From Poronia punctata (taxonomy: Eukaryota; Ascomycota; Sordariomycetes; Xylariales; Xylariaceae), in NCBI GenBank assembly GCA_022579005.1, contig MU401459.1, positions 310,001 to 374,000 of the forward strand: 64,000 nucleotides of DNA. Direction: 5' to 3'. The first letter of the stretch is position 1, and each line of letters starts with the position of its first letter. A program made the translations under genes and the position numbers. The notes under the pieces are model-generated. The model saw only the letters and a program-made list of their open reading frames with translations. It did not search any database and was not told the DNA's origin. Positions 47,039 to 59,031 of the stretch are shown here, in pieces.

Positions 47039-47458
47039 TGACCATGTTATACCGAAACCTGCAACACCTGCGACTCTGGCCGGTACAGACTCAGTCCTGC
47101 TCCAAGGAATACGACACTAATTGATCACTTTAGCAACAAAAAAACAGTATTTCGAACCACACGTCTACGTGGCTCTAATTAGTAGTATGAACACTCGTAT
47201 GAAGATGCAATATTTATTAGCAATTGGGAGTGTGAAATGGGATAAATGAACTTTGTCAGGAACGAAGAACGATGAAGGTGGAGGTTTAGCACGTGATCCT
47301 CACGTGATAGTTTGTGGCTGTCAGCTGATGGGTCCGATGATCCCCGCCAGGGGCCAGGGTCCTTCTTATTAAACGCAAGCCGCTCTTGCACATGGATACG
47401 ATATATAAAATAGAGAACTTGAGGATAACTATTGTACTCGTAGGTAATACGCATCTCT
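47039..47458. other. Same-strand spacer between two minus-strand genes
   Basis: 420 bp holding the CoA-transferase 3' flank (TACTCGTA at 47434) and the upstream region of the PHD gene. A repeated CACGTGA-type hexamer occurs near 47292 and 47302. No gene is supported. Confidence 0.5.
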
Positions 47459-49092
47459 TTATTTAATAGCTCCCTTTTGTCTCAAAGAGGATATCTTGCC
47501 ATTATCAAGACCAAGCAGATCCCCCAGAACCTCCTCAGTATGTTGGCCTAGAGTAGGTGGGGCAGTCCGTACTCCAGGTGTACTCTCGCTGTATTTTACA
47601 GGAGTGTTGACCACTTTGATCGGGCCACACTCCTCATGTTCCAGCTCTACCACCATGTTGCGCGCCTTTGTATGAGCATGATTCAATGAATCCTGGACGT
47701 CGTTCACGGCTGCGATGGGCATGCCTTTTCCCTCAAAGACCTCGAGCCACTCCTGTGTTGTTCTCTGTACACTGGTTTTCTCAATCTCGGCTTCGAGCTC
47801 GTCCCGGTTCGCCACTCGTTGAGAATTGATGCTGTATTTCGAATTGATTTTCCATTCCGGTCTGCCTAGGCCATCGCACAAGATTCCAAAGAGCCGATCA
47901 TTCCCTCCACCGAAGAGGATATCTCCGTCTTTGGTTTTAAATGACTTGTACGGCACGATAGACGCTAAAATGGCCATATCTCGTTAGCTAGATCAATGAT
48001 ACCCCACATGCTCTTTGGGTCGCAACGGAAGAACTCACGATGAGCTGTACCCCAACGTCCACTATCCCTCTTCCCGCTAATGAGACAGCTGCTTGCAATG
48101 TTGGCCAACGTAGCGGTCTGACAATCGCTCAAGGCAACGTCGATATGCTGTCCCCTCCCAGTCTTCATCCGCGTCAGCAATGCAGCCATGATGCTATTGC
48201 TCGTATATAAGCCCGTCGTCAGGTCAGTCACCGCAACTCCAACCTTGACCGGCGGTCCATCTCGACTACCGGTAATGTGCATCAGGCCGAACTCGGCCTC
48301 CACCATGACATCGTAGCCAGCCCTTTGCGAATAGGGGCCGGTCTGGCCGTATCCCGTGATCGAAGCATAGATAAGAGCTGGGTTGATCTTGTGTATCGTG
48401 TCAAAGTCCAAGCCGTACTTCTTCAAACTCCCTGGGAGGTAATTTTCCACTAATATGTCGCATTTTGCTGCAAGCTTATGTAAAATCTCGACGCCTTCAG
48501 GGTGTTGAAAGGACAGAGCCAGAGATTTCTTGTTGCGGTTAACCTAGTATATTTCGTCAATTAAGTACCTATACATACTGTATTCACGGACATGGAAAAT
48601 TAACATACTCCGAGGAAGTAAGCAGACTCACCAGGACCCTCGAGATCGGACCCTTGTTGATACGGAGCATAGGGTGGCCCCCAAGCACGCGTATCGTCCC
48701 CTCGCGTGGGATGCTCTATTTTGATAACTTCTGCCCTGGTAAGCAAAAAAAGAATGTTAATAATTCACTTCCGTCGGCACGCTCATGAGTAACAAGGTAG
48801 GTAGAATAACCCTAGGTCGCCAAGAATTTGTGTGCAGTACGGCTACAAAGGCGAATCAGCCAAGTTTCCCTAGGCTCGTGTGTATGTGTGTGGTGTCATC
48901 AATCAATCAACATACGCCAGCAAGAACCCTAGTCATATCAAGGACCCGATAACCCGCCAACGGGAGCGGGGATTGACCCTGTGAAGCTGACGACTGATGC
49001 CGGCGGATGAGGTACGCGGGTGATGTGCCCTGAGTCCTAGTCAACAGCCTGGCACTAGCCCTGGCGCCCTGACATATTGTTCGGTTTAACAT
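47459..49092 (-). CDS. Class III (CaiB/BaiF-type) CoA-transferase, mitochondrial
   Basis: complement(47459..47964, 48039..48543, 48609..48735, 48811..48842, 48916..49092), 448 residues. The N-terminus MLNRTICQGARASARLL with many Arg and no acid is a mitochondrial presequence. The fold then starts at [33 protein letters not shown], assembled across a 32-nt microexon. FLGVNRNKKSLALSF and the GYDVMVEA segment follow; D190 should be the catalytic Asp that forms the acyl anhydride. The C-terminus has AHPSIVPYKSFKTKDGDI and LGQHTEEVL. Fungal and animal members include succinyl-CoA:glutarate CoA-transferase (SUGCT), the closest match by overall layout, but the acid substrate is not certain. All splice sites are GT-AG. 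Confidence 0.93.
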
Positions 49093-50613
49093 GGCGGTGA
49101 CGCGCGCTTTTTCCTCAATTCAGGATTCTTGTCTGATGGATAAGTCATGCAAAAAACAGATAGACTCGACGGATTAGAACTGCCGGAAGTTATTTCCTGT
49201 TTATGACGATGTTATAGCCGGGGACGGGGACGGCAGAAGGTACACGTACAGCTGGATCCTTGACTAACCCCTTTTAATGTTAGTGAAAGAAAGCTGCGCT
49301 GGGGCTCCACAATACCGGGGCGGAGTTCTACCTACGAGCTACTCGTCTAGGCGGGTTTAGCGGAAGAGAGACGCTCCCAAGAACCGAGGTCTTCTCATCT
49401 CCGACCATACGTGTACATTTACAACAGAACCAACTTCCATCCAATTTATCAGCCTGCCAACCTCACGAGTATCTCACTAGGTTAGGTTACCTATTAGCAG
49501 GCGGATGATGTTGTTGTACGTGTACGTGATGGCTTTCGGATACCATTAGCCGACGACAACGATAAGAAGGGATAGGCTGTTCTGTTGTAGGTTAGTGGCT
49601 TACCTCAGCACCTACCTACAAATACCTGATGAGGCGGTGCTACCATATACATAATTTATAAATATCTAGGATACACCCATGGAGTACGGAGTTTTGTCTG
49701 CTTGTCTTTCCTATGGACCGGATGTAGTTTGGATCATATATAGTCGGGATTCCTTTCATCCTTGGGTCATGGCTCATATTCTTCGTGATTGTAACTCACA
49801 GAACCGTACCCAATCACCCAATGTACCCCAGAAAAACAATAAAGCGGGAGTGACTAAAGTACTGTCACGTGCATGCCCATGCAGACTTTGAATTCCCTGG
49901 GCAACAGGATGATACGAGTACTCGTACGTGTAGGTAATACAATCAAACAGTATTGGTATTTATAATGTACCTAGTACATTAGATACTCGACCTAGAGCCG
50001 CGTCACCTATAGTTCCATTATACCCATGCGCTTGATCTACGAGTACATGTATATAGTAGGAAGGACAGCTCAGATACACTCCCTGTAAGTATCATCACCA
50101 ACTAGGTATCCCATACACCCGCCCCGGTCCAGAATATCGCAACAGGCGTTAGGCAGCGGCGTAGTGCAGACCGAATAGGTAGGCAGAAGATTGACAGGTT
50201 CGTATTGGTATGAGATGGAATGATCATCAACCCGAACACTACAAATGCCGGTGTATCGGGAAATCAAACGACCCCAAGGAGGTTAGAGGTTAATTGTAGC
50301 CAGTAAGGCAACAGTGCCTCAACCAACAATCCTTTGGAGACATATCGTTCGTCCAGGAATAGCAATGTCACCTCAAAGTGCCCTTCAACTTCCCTGCCAC
50401 CGCACAGGGGGCCGTTGGAAGGGCACATTTCCTTCCATTTCATTTGCATGATGAGGGGCTGCGACAATGATATATAACTGGCCACCTTTGCTCGACCCCG
50501 CTGCACTCCGGGCAAGGTCCTCCTTGGGTTATTAGTCCAAGCCTACTTCTCAAATGGTGTATCTTTAGCAGTTGGCCCTGGATACTCATAATGGGCGTAT
50601 TGCATTTTCGACA
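49093..50613. other. Divergent intergenic region (1.5 kb)
   Basis: Between the CoA-transferase gene (-) and the membrane-protein gene (+). TACTCGTA-type motifs lie at 49913, 49919 (overlapping on opposite strands) and 50038. No gene is supported. Confidence 0.5.
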
Positions 50614-51237
50614 ATGGAAGCCGAGAATGAACATAAAACCGACCGGACAAGTGCACAGGAAACCTTGGCACACAATGCCCCGAGGGACGACCATGTTCCC
50701 AGCGAAAAAGACCCCTGGCTGGTTATCGTAATCGCCATCGGGTTGGTCATCATGTTGACGCTCGCCGTCTTTATCGCGGCACATCACATCAAATCACGAC
50801 GGAGGCGAACGAAAACCCAGTTCTTGGAGGAGCCGTCAGAAAAGGTCGACCTCGAAAAGAGAAAATCAATTCCAGCCAATCTACCCTTGCTAGCAGAGCA
50901 GGAGCGAGAGATGATGATAAGGAAATCGTTGGCAGGGAGGCCCTCGTCATTCCCCGCCGCAAACGGGCAGGTGCTGCGCCGACTCTCCGAATCTGATAAC
51001 TCTCAATCAGACGCGACGTCAGATGAGCAAGGCGAGACGACCAGTTTGAAAGATGATTGGAAGGCATGGGAGGCACGCATTCAGAGTGAAAGATTGAGCG
51101 GTGGTATCGGACTTGAGCAACATCCCGCATTGGCCTCGCACATCGCATCACTTACACCACAACCACCCAGAATGCCGTCGCCCATCCGCGATATCTCACA
51201 GTCACGTCTCTACCAACCGAAGACCATGGGTACATGA
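50614..51237 (+). CDS. Small single-pass membrane protein of unknown function
   Basis: 207 residues from ATG 50614; the frame is open further upstream but without an ATG. An acidic, polar N-terminus of about 36 residues precedes one strong transmembrane helix (WLVIVIAIGLVIMLTLAVFIAA). A stop-transfer cluster KSRRRR follows, which places the C-terminus in the cytosol. The C-terminal 140 residues are polar and Ser/Glu/Arg-rich, with probable phosphorylation sites (RRLSESDNSQS) and a short amphipathic part (DDWKAWEARIQSERL). No signal peptide or known domain was recognised. An unseen upstream exon is possible, since the N-terminus is not diagnostic. No homologous family can be named. Confidence 0.65.
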   Translation: MEAENEHKTDRTSAQETLAHNAPRDDHVPSEKDPWLVIVIAIGLVIMLTLAVFIAAHHIKSRRRRTKTQFLEEPSEKVDLEKRKSIPANLPLLAEQEREMMIRKSLAGRPSSFPAANGQVLRRLSESDNSQSDATSDEQGETTSLKDDWKAWEARIQSERLSGGIGLEQHPALASHIASLTPQPPRMPSPIRDISQSRLYQPKTMGT

Positions 51238-52290
51238 CAGTCAATTGGTTTTGGAAATCATGCTCCAATGTCGTTTCTCCCGCGAATGCACCGAAATAAC
51301 ATGTTGATCTATGTGACGATTGAATGGGCAAGTAGGTATGGACATGGTCGGAGTTCCGGAGATAATCGGTAAGATGGCGGAGAAACATGGATTGTGGTTT
51401 GACACAAAATATCGGGTTTAAGCGTGATTTACACACTGCATGGCATCGTATTTGCCTTTTCCTTAATATAATGTACCTACAACATATAATATTAAAATTG
51501 GCGGAACTCGGCGGATAGGTGCTCGGCTGGATTCGATGTCTGCAAGTTTCCGGCATGCGACCGACCCTTGGCCACGGCTGTTGAAACTTGAAAGCATTGA
51601 TGGCAAGGGATCGAATTGTTTCAGTTTGGTAAGTAGTACCACAAAGGAATGAGATACAAGGGCCGTATCAAACCAAACGCGCTGCTTCTGCTTTGTTCTT
51701 AAGCCTTCCTTGTCGTTCATACGAAGAGCAAGCGCGGCTTAGGTGGCAAAAGACAAAGACATACGAGTACGAGCAAATAACGGGCTAGTACTACGGCAGC
51801 CTGATTATGGTATATAAATACCAACCGACTTAACCGTTGGAGTCCAATACGTACAGTATAGGACTTGAATTTCGGATGAAAGCTCTCTTATTATATACTC
51901 ACATGTACACTGTCGTCTTGAGTGTTTCGTATTTATAACCACGCAACTACTTACCTAGATGTTTCTAGGTTACGTGTATTTCTACAGTGTTAGGCCAAGT
52001 CCTTGTAAGTTGTAACGTCAAACCTTAACCAGGCTCTTGATTACGTAACCATAACGCCTACATACCGTAACCTAATTGGCAGAAAAGCAGGCAGACGCCT
52101 TTAAAATAGAAGTAGGTATCCACTTCCCTAATGGCCACCGATTTCCTCGGCCTTTCCCAGTTTCCATTCCTCTACTCGTAATTGACGGCTTTCGCTTCAA
52201 CGCCTGTCCTGTCCCGTCGCTGTACATTCATTAAAATAGTCGCCCATTTTAATAGCAGCGACCAGCGAGAGTGGTTATCAGAAGCGAATC
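51238..52290. other. Spacer upstream of TFIIB
   Basis: About 1.05 kb same-strand spacer with TACTCGTA-type motifs at 51762 and 52173. The latter is about 110 bp before the TFIIB start. No gene is supported. Confidence 0.5.
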
Positions 52291-53409
52291 ATGGCAGCGA
52301 CAATGCCACCACCGCCTGTGCCGGCTCCCGGGCCTTCGTCTAGTTCGGAAGCGTTCATCGCCGCTCAGACCGCCAATCTCATCGAGGGCCCGAAAGAGGC
52401 GCCTAAGGACCAACCATGGGAACAAAACCTCAACGAGATCTACCAATGCCCCGATTGCCGCGAATTTCCCCCGAATCTGATCGAAGAGTTCTCCTCGGGC
52501 GACATGGTCTGCGCCTCGTGCGGCCTTGTTCTCGGTGATCGTATTATTGATACCCGCTCCGAGTGGCGTACATTTGCCAACGACGACCAGAACAACGACG
52601 ACCCGAGCCGTGTCGGTGACTCTGTCAATCCTCTACTGAACGGTTCTCAGCTGGAAACAAACATTGCCTTTGATGGAAAAGATGCCCGCGATCTGCAACG
52701 TGCCCAGAACAAAATCTTGAAGGACAATAAAAACAACAAGAGCAACAACCAAGCGCTGCTGACGGCCTATCGGGAGATATCTACGTATTGCGACGCTATG
52801 AACATTGCCAAAACTGTCCAGGATGCGGCCAAGCACATTTTCAAGATGACGGACGATGCTAAGCTCTTCAAGGGCAAGTCACAAGAGGTCATCATTGCTG
52901 GGTGCATATTCATCGCATGTCGTCAAAACAACGTGCCGAGAACGTTCCGCGAGGTCTTCGCTCTGACTAAGGTTCCGAAGAAGGAGATCGGGAGAACGTT
53001 CAAGATGTTGGAGAAGTTTCTTCAGGACAACGCACCGAAGGAGACTGGCGTGCCCGTGCCGCAGACCAGTTCGACCAATGCCACGGAATTATGCGCGAGA
53101 TACTGTGCCGGCCTCCGTTTCTCGAACAACCATCTCATGGCTCGGATTTCGTCTGAGCTTTGTGAAGCAAGCTCGTCTGTCGAGGATCTTGCCGGCCGCT
53201 CGCCTCTATCTGTTGCTGCCGCCTGCATCTACATGGTCTCGCACCTGATGGGCGAGGGAAAGACGTCGAAGAGTATCGCTTCGGTTGCTGGTGTCAGTGA
53301 CGGCACTATCAAGACAGCTTACCGCTTCTTGTACCAGGCCCGAGAGAAACTGATCCAGAAGGACTGGATTGCCAAGGGTGGACGTCTGGACCGTCTGCCT
53401 GCCAACTAG
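52291..53409 (+). CDS. sua7: Transcription initiation factor IIB (TFIIB)
   Basis: Intronless, 372 residues. TFIIB bridges TBP-DNA and RNA polymerase II and sets the start site. A short Pro/Ser-rich leader precedes the zinc ribbon with C53, C56, C74 and C77 (CPDC, CASC). The B-reader RSEWRTFAND and the B-linker follow. Two cyclin folds come next (about 145-230 and 250-350), each with the typical helices (AKHIFKMTDD, IIAGCIFIACRQNNVPRTFREV; LSVAAACIYMVSHLMG, IASVAGVSDGTIKTAYRFLY). The end is KGGRLDRLPAN. The ATG at 52291 is the most upstream in frame. The length is slightly above the human protein, mainly from the leader and an insert between the ribbon and first cyclin fold. Confidence 0.98.
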   Translation: MAATMPPPPVPAPGPSSSSEAFIAAQTANLIEGPKEAPKDQPWEQNLNEIYQCPDCREFPPNLIEEFSSGDMVCASCGLVLGDRIIDTRSEWRTFANDDQNNDDPSRVGDSVNPLLNGSQLETNIAFDGKDARDLQRAQNKILKDNKNNKSNNQALLTAYREISTYCDAMNIAKTVQDAAKHIFKMTDDAKLFKGKSQEVIIAGCIFIACRQNNVPRTFREVFALTKVPKKEIGRTFKMLEKFLQDNAPKETGVPVPQTSSTNATELCARYCAGLRFSNNHLMARISSELCEASSSVEDLAGRSPLSVAAACIYMVSHLMGEGKTSKSIASVAGVSDGTIKTAYRFLYQAREKLIQKDWIAKGGRLDRLPAN

Positions 53410-54677
53410 AAATCGAAGGCGGAGAAAACGGGCGACACTCGGAATACGGGTCCAGCTGGGAATATGAAACCAGCAAAGCACATCTCTCTTAGACATGATC
53501 AGAAACTGGTTACGAATTCGAGAAACAAGAGAGTCAAGAGTTAGGGGTGGGCATGGATATCAACTCTGGAACATGAGGTTCCTCGGCTTGTCTTTGTGTC
53601 GGGCATAACGGCTCGCATCCAACTCTATCCTTGATACACGAACATGGGCAGCGAACTTGCCACCGGGTGGTTCCACAGGCTGTTCTCTGCTTCCTGTTCT
53701 TTGTCTGTATTTTCCACAGACAAACTTGGCTCAGCCAAGATCTTTGAACTCTTGAAAACAGAGTATCAAACTCTCTACGCATTTCTGCGTATTGACCGTG
53801 AGGCAGTCATAAATACCGCGTTATCATAAGATTGGCTCCAGAAAAAAGGCAGCGTGGGCGGTGCCCCTGCACCCACTCTGCGAAAGCGAACATTGAGGGA
53901 TGGCATGAATGGTTTCGTCTGAGAAACGATAGATGGAAGCAGGCAGATGGAACGTCTATCTATATATGGCGCGGCAGCACGAGGCATTGTGTGATGGGAT
54001 GGGGGGTTTGTTTGTATTTTATGATGACTACTCTTCCGGTCATGCAATGCGTTTCTCTCCCAAAATAGGCCGCCCTCTGCTATTGTCGTTGTTCCTCCTT
54101 TCCAAGGTGACCCTTACCCCTCCCGCCCCCTTCCTATCCCTTCCTATCCATCTTTCTCGTAATGGTGTTTCGAAGTTCACTGGATCGGGCATGCTACTTA
54201 ATCGGGCCTACCCCACCCAGTGTGACATTATTGACAAGTTGAGGCATAGATATTGATGTCGATACCTGCATTTGGTACTATGGCCGGATATCCCACGCTC
54301 ATGTCCAGCTGATAGATTGAATGAACCTAAATTCTACCCGTTTCTACCAACGCTCTTACTTATTTGGTCTGCATGAAACTTGAATGTAACGTGGATTTAG
54401 ATATAGATCAGAGCTTGGAATAAATGATTGACGTTTCTCAGCTGATCCGGTGGCGTTAACTACAACCACGTCGGCATGCCCGCTTCCCCGCTCGAAAACC
54501 GCCCTGCTCCGACCATCGTCATATGGTGCGCAATGGATTCTAACCGAACTGACTTGTTAGATATAATTCTTTAAAAGTCTGGCTCTGTTTTGTCTTCAAT
54601 CTCTGTCTTCTTCTCCATCCTTGTTCTTGTATATCATATAGCAATCCTTGGCGTAAACAACCCGCCATCTCGGCATC
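53410..54677. other. Spacer between TFIIB and the dehydrogenase gene
   Basis: 1.27 kb, same strand on both sides. Only short weak frames are present. No gene or RNA is supported. Confidence 0.5.
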
Positions 54678-55845
54678 ATGACTTCTTACGATATATCCGG
54701 CAAGAACGCCCTAGTAACAGGCGGAGGTTCAGGTAAAACACACACTCCCTCCCAATAAAATATTCGACACTTGCCACCCTTTTGCCCATGCCCATGTCCA
54801 TTCCTAACAAGTCCATGACATCCTGCAGGTATCTGTCTCGCCTTCGTCGAACTCCTCCTAAACAAAGGCTGTTCCGTAATAATCGGCGACCTCGCCCTGA
54901 CATCAAAAGCCACCGCGCTCACAAAAGAATACCCCTACGGCGAAAAAGACAACAACAGCAAGAAACCATATGTCCTCTTCCACGAGACAGACGTAACATC
55001 ATGGAAAGACCTCTCGAGTCTCTGGACCTTTGCCCTCTCGACCTTCAACAACTCGGAAATCGACCTCGTCGTCCCCGGCGCGGGGGTATACGAGCCGCCT
55101 TTTAGTTCATTCTGGCACCCGCCCGGCGTGGGAGGATCTCCTTCGCGCGACAATGATAATGATGGTTATGCTACGTTTGACATCAATCTCGTCCATCCCA
55201 TCCGTCTCGCGCAGCTTGCCATCGGACATTGGACTACGAATAAACAAAAGGGGAAGAGTCTGCTGTTCGTCAGCAGTATCGCGGGCCATATCGCTGCTAT
55301 TGGCACGCCTTTCTATTACAGTAGTAAGGCGGGCTTGCATAGTTTTGTCAAATGTCTGGCTGGGATGAGGGAGAAGGTCGGGATAAGGGTCATGGCTATT
55401 GCGCCTGGTGTTGCGAGGGTATGTTTTCTTTTCTTTTTTTTTTTTTCCCCTTCCCTCCTCTTCGTGAGCTGGTTTTTTTTTTTTTTTTTTTTTTTTTTTT
55501 CATTTTATGAAATTAACATTATATCTTCTCTAGACCCCTCTCTGGGAAGCCCCACACCTCAAAGACCAGCTTCCCGAAAGTGAACACGTCCTTCCTGCGG
55601 AGACCGTAGCCAAGATGATGCTGGACATGTGGCAGGACGAGCAGAAATACGGGGATGCCGAGATTATCGAAATCATGGAAGTCGGGACTGCGGAAGAACC
55701 AAAGTCGAATATTCGCGAAGTACCCATGCAGCTCCTGTTGCCGCAGGTGCCTATCGCGGGACATGGGGGTATATTGAAACAGGAGGAGAAGGTCTGGAAT
55801 ATGTTGGCTACCGAGGGGTTGCGTGTTACGCCCTCCGATAAGTAA
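54678..55845 (+). CDS. Short-chain dehydrogenase/reductase (classical SDR, 15-hydroxyprostaglandin-dehydrogenase-like)
   Basis: join(54678..54732, 54829..55418, 55534..55845), 318 residues. The Rossmann cofactor loop TGGGSGI lies at 15-21 and is split by intron 1. A strand ending IIGD (an Asp there suggests NAD preference) follows. VVPGAGVYEPP is the NAG-equivalent, SLLFVSSIAGH holds the catalytic Ser, and YYSSK contains the Tyr-x3-Lys pair. IAPGVARTPLW, rebuilt across intron 2, is the usual PG motif. Enzymes of this layout oxidise secondary alcohols; the substrate cannot be told. Intron 2 (115 nt) contains long T runs. The C-terminal extension of about 60 residues is somewhat longer than the classical 250-residue SDR. 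Confidence 0.93.
55433..55500 (+). repeat. T-rich homopolymer runs inside SDR intron 2
   Basis: Two long runs of T (about 14 and about 27 bases) flank a C/T-rich stretch in the intron between exons 2 and 3. Such runs are prone to length errors in sequencing and to slippage. Confidence 0.85.
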
Positions 55846-57771
55846 GGTCTGGTAACTGACTTTGTGGTAAGTAAGTACCTAGGGGATGGGAATTCGTGAT
55901 CTAGCTTAAGTATACATCATTACGATATCTACCCTGTTGTTCAGCAAGCACCAAGAAATCGACCCTAATACTTTGACATATATACCTACCTACGTATTCT
56001 GAGAAAGCCAAGCTGGTGTTGTGCGCGTAAACCTACCTCGGATGGAAAAAATATTCCTACTACCCTAGTCTTTACTATAGTCATAGTAAAGTGAGTAAGT
56101 CTAAGAAAGTTTAAGATAAGTTTATTCTGGTATGTTGTCCCCTTTCGCTTCCAACTCTGCCTTTTCTCCTTTTCTTTCTTCTTACTCACCTAGTTACACA
56201 TATATAGAACTGACTGCATCACTTGTACACTTTCCCTATACATCTCTCCCCATACGCGCTTAAGGTAGGTTTCAAGAAATTATTTCTAGAACCTCCGCGC
56301 TTATCATTCTTTAACCTGGTACAAGTAGGTACGGTACCTAAATAGTCTTGTCTATAATTATAGAAAGATACCGCACGTGGCTCCAGCAGTTGCTGACGCC
56401 AGCAACATCCACGTACGCTAGCGCCGGGAAATAAAGTCAACTAGACGTTCATGCCGGTGATTTATTTAATGCAGGAAAATATTACCTAGGTTAGGTATTC
56501 TTGATCAATCACCTGCAGTTTTAGATCTTCATGTCGAGGCCGGGTTATGCGGCGCCGTTGAAAACTTAAAACCAAACCAAGGTGCCCCGCATGTAACACG
56601 GCAATCTACCTATATAGAAAACCAATTCGCTCAGACTTGCCCGCCAGACACATATCTTTGGCATCTACACGTATTCGCACCTTGCACCTCCTATAAGTGA
56701 GGTTAAGGTTAGGCCAATACCCATATGGATGTTGGCCTGTATATCTTCCCATCGCTTCTTTCCGCCTATGTGTTGAAGGGTGAAACATGGGAATAGGTGA
56801 GCCAAATACCTTACCCAAGCAGCCGGTTCGGTCCAACATATACCAATTGTCCAACAATAAATAATAATATAACCCGATATAATATATCTCCACAACCTTA
56901 ATATCATGACATGTGGCTTTTGTGCCACGGCCAACAACGGAGATAGGTAAATAAAGTAGGTATTCCTGAAACGATAGCTAACCTAACCGTCCTAGGTTTA
57001 GGTAGCAGTGCCCCTATAATTCCGGATGAAGAAGGTGGTGCCCGATGCGTCCTAGTCGCCCTATCAAGAGAAAACTTGAAAAGCTGTGCTATGCCGGGTA
57101 TTCACTGAATAAGATATCAATAAAGCACAGGAAAGACCATTGAAGACATAAATTCTTGCGGCGTTTAGAAAGCTAGATTCAATTGCTCTGTACACACGTT
57201 ACTATCTCGCATTTCGGCGTCGTTGAAGGATGATTACTTTAACACGGTCCTCTCAGTACGAGTAAATAGGTAGGCATTCTACGATAGGTATTACAGGGTA
57301 GATATTGTCAACCCCAATCGGAGCCGTCGTTCGGCAATGGCTCCCCGCGTCTACCGTATATGGCTATCCCCGAGCAGATGTGCCAAGAATCCTTCGTCTT
57401 GGGATCTCCCGTTCAGGGTCCCTTGCGAGTACGTGTACTTACTGTATCGAGATGTACTGAAAGCATATCGATCTGTGGTCTGGGGGAAGGTGTAACCTCA
57501 ATCGGAAACTTGCCGTTCATGTTGCCAGGCCGATTTCCAGGGTCTGTTCAGCTCCGCGCCGGTATAGGCTCTGATTGAGTCCTTCTTATAAGGTCTCATG
57601 CCCTCATATCCCACCTTCAGGGGATGGGTGGCCATTTCTTGTATGACGAAGCTTTGATTTTTATCGACAACGAAAAAAGTAGAACGGAATATCTTTAAGC
57701 AATAAACGACGCCCAATTCGATGACATAGCGTTTTTATATCGGGCCACTCACTAATCGAGAATACGTAAAA
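55846..57771. other. Intergenic region (1.9 kb)
   Basis: Between two plus-strand genes. One TACGAGTA copy at 57257, and several TAGGTA/ACCTAC-type tracts. No gene is supported. Confidence 0.5.
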
Positions 57772-59031
57772 ATGGGAACAACAAATGGGTTGGATGTCAA
57801 GGAGTCGGAGATATTCCTCAGCGGACTCACGGACGAGGAAAAGCAGTGTTTCGAGGACCTGCTCGAGCAATGCCGTGAGGACGGACTTCTCGCACACCCG
57901 GAAGGCTTGTCGGCCGAAGATGCTGTAGATGGCTTAGCCGACGAGGCCACTCTCCTGTACTGTATACCAGCCCCTCCAGTCTCTAACGGACACTGACTAG
58001 GCGTAGGCGGTTTCTCCGCGGACGCTCATTCGACGTTGCCGGGTCTTTCAACCAGTTCAAGGAGGCTCGGGCTATGCGTGACACCTTCGATGCAAACGCG
58101 GCGTACGACAGAATAGACATTGCTGAATTCGAAAGATTGCGCGGCGTGGTTAGTGTCCTTTATCTCTTTCCACCGCCTTGCCTTGATAATGGCCAAGACC
58201 TCTGCAGTACCGTACTTAGAGAGCCCAATAATAACTTGCATGATGTAGTACCCCAGCTGGTCGGGCCAGCGGACGAAACGTGGACTGCCCATCTGTCTCT
58301 TTGATCCCGTTCGTCTCGATGATTCCGTCATCGCCCATTATAAAAAAGCGAGCACCTTACCCGACACCATGTCCCGCGCCATGGTAACATTCGATTACCT
58401 GCCACGTTTTGTGATACCACTTTGTTCCGCCATAACCGACCGGCCCGACCCGGAAACTCCAATCACAAACCTGGTATATCTTGCCGACATAGATAGCATC
58501 AGCCTCAGGCAAGGTTGGAATATACGCAGCTTTGCGCAACATATAAGTGGCCTTCTATCGACATGTTATCCCGAGGTGGTCGATACTATATATGTAAAAG
58601 ACCCCTGGTCTTATGACTGTATCCCCTGCGCGAGCGGATATCTGGAGCGGAGAATGCTGACAAGTTGCCCATAGGTACTCAACGCCCCTTCGTACTTTGC
58701 GAGATTATGGTCGTTCTTGAAAGGCTGGATCGAGCCGAGAACAGCAGAGAAGCTGGTATTCGTGTCCCCTGAAGAGATGCTGGATACCCTGCTTGAGACT
58801 ATGGATGCCGAGAGTATACCGGTGAAGTTCGGTGGGAAATCCAAGGCTATGCATGGTCTGCCGCCTTGCCTAGACGAGGCCGCCAAAAAGCTGTTGGGCC
58901 GTGATGAATTACCGGCTGGACCAGTCAAATGGGTGACTGATTCGCAGGGAAAGAGGACTGCTGTCGCTGTCGGGACCAAAGACGGAGAAGCACGCAATGA
59001 GGTGGTTTGTTCCATAGATGCCAAAGCATAA
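57772..59031 (+). CDS. Sec14-like CRAL-TRIO lipid-transfer protein
   Basis: join(57772..57956, 58007..58148, 58249..58593, 58675..59031), 342 residues. Members move or present phosphatidylinositol and other lipids between membranes. The N-terminal CRAL-TRIO-N helices carry the turn LRFLRGRSFDVAGSFNQFKEA, rebuilt across the 50-nt first intron. The lipid-binding domain follows (YPSWSGQRTKRGLPICLFD; NLVYLADIDSIS; TIYVLNAPSYFAKLWSFLKGW, rebuilt across intron 3). The gate-helix region IEPRTAEKLVFV and a short tail complete the fold. All introns are GT-AG and phases match. There is no GOLD domain, so it is the short soluble type. Its ligand cannot be judged from sequence. Confidence 0.94.
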